The position numbers and the translations under genes were made by a program. Below are positions 61,307 through 64,000 of a DNA stretch of 64,000 bases, piece after piece (position 1 is the first letter of the stretch; every line of letters starts with the position of its first letter). The notes below the pieces were generated by a model. That model was not told the origin of the DNA. It did no database searches and was given only the letters and a program-made list of their open reading frames with translations. The stretch is taken from positions 4,952,697 to 5,016,696 of the forward strand of contig NC_090789.1 of the NCBI RefSeq assembly GCF_040054535.1, read 5' to 3'. The DNA is from Antennarius striatus. Taxonomy: Eukaryota > Chordata > Actinopteri > Lophiiformes > Antennariidae.

Positions 61307-64000
61307 CATGCAAAATGGAGCAATAGCCCAATGAGAAGACAGAAGAAGAGCCTACAATTTCCAAGAATACAAAATCTGCATTTAAGACAATATCAGGAGT
61401 CCTACTTAAAATACGGGTTAGTCTCATGTGCTGAGCCCACTGTGTGTAATGCGTGGCGACAAGATAGCAAATGAGTCAGTGAAGCCTTCAAAACCACTTT
61501 GGCACCTGGAGACCAAGCAACCTACATTAAAAGATAAACCTTGGGAGTTTTTTGAAAGAAAAAAACATGAGCAAGAAGGGAAGAAGCCATTACTGATAGC
61601 CACCACATCAGAAAACGTGAGTGCACTGAGAAAAGAAAAAGAAAGTCAACTTTATTGATGCCCTACGGGGAAATTATCTTTTACACAAAGTTGTGTACAG
61701 GACCCTGAACATAACAACACACTAGGGGCCTGTAGGCATGCGGTTAGTACAACAAATTGTTAGTACATGGGGACGTAGAGTGAAGGGTCGCGACTTCGAC
61801 AATGAGCAGCTTGTGTGTGTGTGGGTAGGGGGGCTTGCTCAAATGCGCCTCAGCAGTGGCCTGGAGGTGAGCTGGCAGCTTCCACTGTCATCTCACACTC
61901 CGATGAAATTAGATGAAATTAGAAGACTTATGAAATCTCTGAACCAATTGTGTTCGTAGGTTGAGGACAACCTGTACATTGAGATGGACAGGACATTTCA
62001 CCATATAAGACATGAGAGACAGAGTTTCACCCCCCGTGGAAACATGAACATTCACAGCTTCCATATATGATCATATTCATTTAATATCTTAGGAGACGAG
62101 ACAGCACCACCTCTCATAGAGCACACAGTTAACTTCACAGATCCCTTCTGGTTCTGCACACTCTATCTGAATGGTTCAGCTATATAAACATCTTGCAATT
62201 CACAATTTATTATGATGGTCCTAATCATATTGACATGATTAAGAATGAATAGAAAATGAACAAATATTATAACAAAGAAGGGATTGCAAGTCATGCACTG
62301 AAGTTACAATGTGTTGAATTGAGGATGTCTTTGGGATGCCATCCTCCAGAAATCTGTCTGGGTTTGCACTTAATGGATGCATGATGCTTTTTGACAAACT
62401 TTCTCGCAGAGGTACTCCAGCAATTTGATATCAATGTTTCTTTAAACTAGGAGACTTAAGACCGATCAAGACAAAAAAAATGTTATTGAACACAAACAGC
62501 ATGGGCTCTGTCAGGGGAATTGAGGATCCCCCTAGTAGGTACATCACCTGTGTTTTTATCGAGGACAAACTCACACCAGTCAGAGCTGTCTTTGTGGAAT
62601 TTGCGCAGGAGAGCAGAGCTCTTGACAAGAAGATGCTCCTCCAGACTGCCAAAGTTCTGCTGCTCCTGTTCTCCTTTTATTGAACATCAGCATAGCAACA
62701 GTACATGGATTTACGTCATCAATTCTGTGAATGCAGTTTACCGATAAAATGCACAGAAACAGCTACACTCTACATGTGGTGGATATTTGTATAAGGCGTG
62801 CATCTCCTGCTGTTTCTACGCCTCTTACTTACACACCGACCTTCGATAGCTTCCTGTGTCTCAATGCGGTTTGTTTTTCCTGGAGCTGCAAGGACGAAGG
62901 GCACTGGTTGAACCTTGTGCGCACCTAAGTCAGTGTCCCAGAGTGAACACACCACCTCCATACTGAGTCAACAGCTTAAGTTCTTTTACATAAGTTCAGT
63001 CACATTTACTAATTGATAACATAATTTTCTTTCACAGGCTCCAGGTTGGATAAGGCCACAAAAAGATTTTTACACAGTTGTTTTCACAGACTTGTCTTCA
63101 TGATAAACTGAATTTGAGGTGTATATTGTAATTGCTGGACTGCCCCAGTAATAATTACTCAATCTTGTACTGCTTTAATATTTACAGTATTTTGAGTTTT
63201 TGTGTGCTTTTAGAATTTTTTCTGTCGGCTTGTATTATCAAGAGTAACCTGCCGCTGTGATAAGAGGATCAGTTTCCTAAGAGCTTCAGCTGCTAAGAAC
63301 ACTTCCAGTTATCAGCCAACAAATCATGACTGACACCTCGTGAAAGACTCCTGAGGAGGACAGAAAATGATGTCCAAGACCGCTTGATGCCTCTTTGTTT
63401 CTCTTCCGTACTAAGATGACCAGGCGGAAGAAGTTTCCACCTCCAAGATGTCAGCATCAACCTGACTTCCACAGTGACTTCTCACACCACCAGAAAATTT
63501 TTACATTGATTTTTAGACATTTATATGTGTTTTTTGTGTGTGCTTTGTACTTCACTTATACAAACAGATTCCCCTTTTGAGTCTGACATATTGCTTGACT
63601 TGTTAAAATGGATTCTTGGATGGTACAGTACTTCAATGGTCACTGTAGAATGATGTTGGCCCTGTCTAACTCCTGGCTGCTGGAAGTCGTGGAGCATTGT
63701 AGTGTAAAAGTCAACTTGATTGGGAATTGACTTAAGTACAGTAGTCCAAGCACACAGGACCAACATCTGTTAGATTGAAATTGGTTAACATGCAAGTCTT
63801 GCTCTGATGGGCTTGTTAATAAATTCAGCTACAAGTAGCCCAGCAGGTGCAGTTTTGGAGTTGTTCTAAGCCACCAAAGTGAAATGGGTAGCATGGAAGA
63901 TTTGACGTTAAGAGCCTAAAATCTCAAAGTGTTATTTGTTACCACAAAATTTTATTCAAGGCAACACTTACTGTCCACCAAGTCTTGGGCTGGGGACTGG
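61307..64000. other. Right edge, no gene recognised
   Basis: A repeat-like TCAACTTTATTGATGCCCTA at about 61645, followed by ACGGGGAAATTA, resembles the terminal part of a dispersed fish repeat. A 67-codon open frame at 62480-62683 (GSVRGIEDPPSRYITCVF ... RAVFVEFAQESRALDKK) has a pattern loosely like the C-terminal part of PIF1-type helicases found in some transposons, but this is weak. Nothing else can be supported to the end of the window. Confidence 0.35.

Overview
The window is nuclear DNA from a ray-finned (teleost) fish. Coding sequence is split into short exons with GT-AG junctions. The intergenic and intronic DNA holds fish-type repeats: decayed LINE 3' ends, tRNA-like SINEs, hAT-like MITEs, a Tc1 relic, LTRs and long (GT)n tracts. 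The exon models below were joined by hand from splice signals, reading phase and remembered protein families. No database search was possible, and the species cannot be named.

Layout, left to right. (1) 0.6-19.0 kb, minus strand: nfyc, the histone-fold gamma subunit of the CCAAT-binding factor NF-Y. One intron carries the mir-30e and mir-30c hairpins, as in mammals. A 10-kb 5' intron leads to a probable non-coding first exon near 18.9 kb, in a region rich in CCAAT boxes. (2) 19.5-30.0 kb, minus strand: an unnamed 756-757 residue protein with two U1-type zinc fingers (gene A). Its introns hold a LINE fragment, SINE-like repeats and a strong inverted repeat. (3) 30.4-38.3 kb, minus strand: rprd1a, an RNA polymerase II CTD-binding protein whose C-terminal end is uncertain. 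(4) 40.9-45.25 kb, plus strand: a short MAST-like serine/threonine kinase of 403 residues without a PDZ domain. A 7 x 30-bp tandem repeat follows its stop codon. (5) 45.4-53.8 kb, minus strand and tail-to-tail with the kinase: a second unnamed zinc-finger protein (gene B, 646 residues). Its exon structure and phases match gene A. (6) 53.8-64 kb: mostly non-coding and transposon-derived, with a possible plus-strand promoter and first exon near 59.0-59.3 kb.

The most interesting result is that genes A and B share a three-exon cassette with phases 1-0, 0-0 and 0-1. Its first exon encodes an 'IGL ... CxxC ... H-x5-H ... NY' module. The cassette occurs once in A and twice in B, so the two genes look like members of one family that grew by cassette duplication. 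Also of note are two related solo LTRs with separate target-site duplications, one of them inserted inside a Tc1 relic; a GC-AG intron in the kinase gene; and the close packing of the two mir-30 hairpins.
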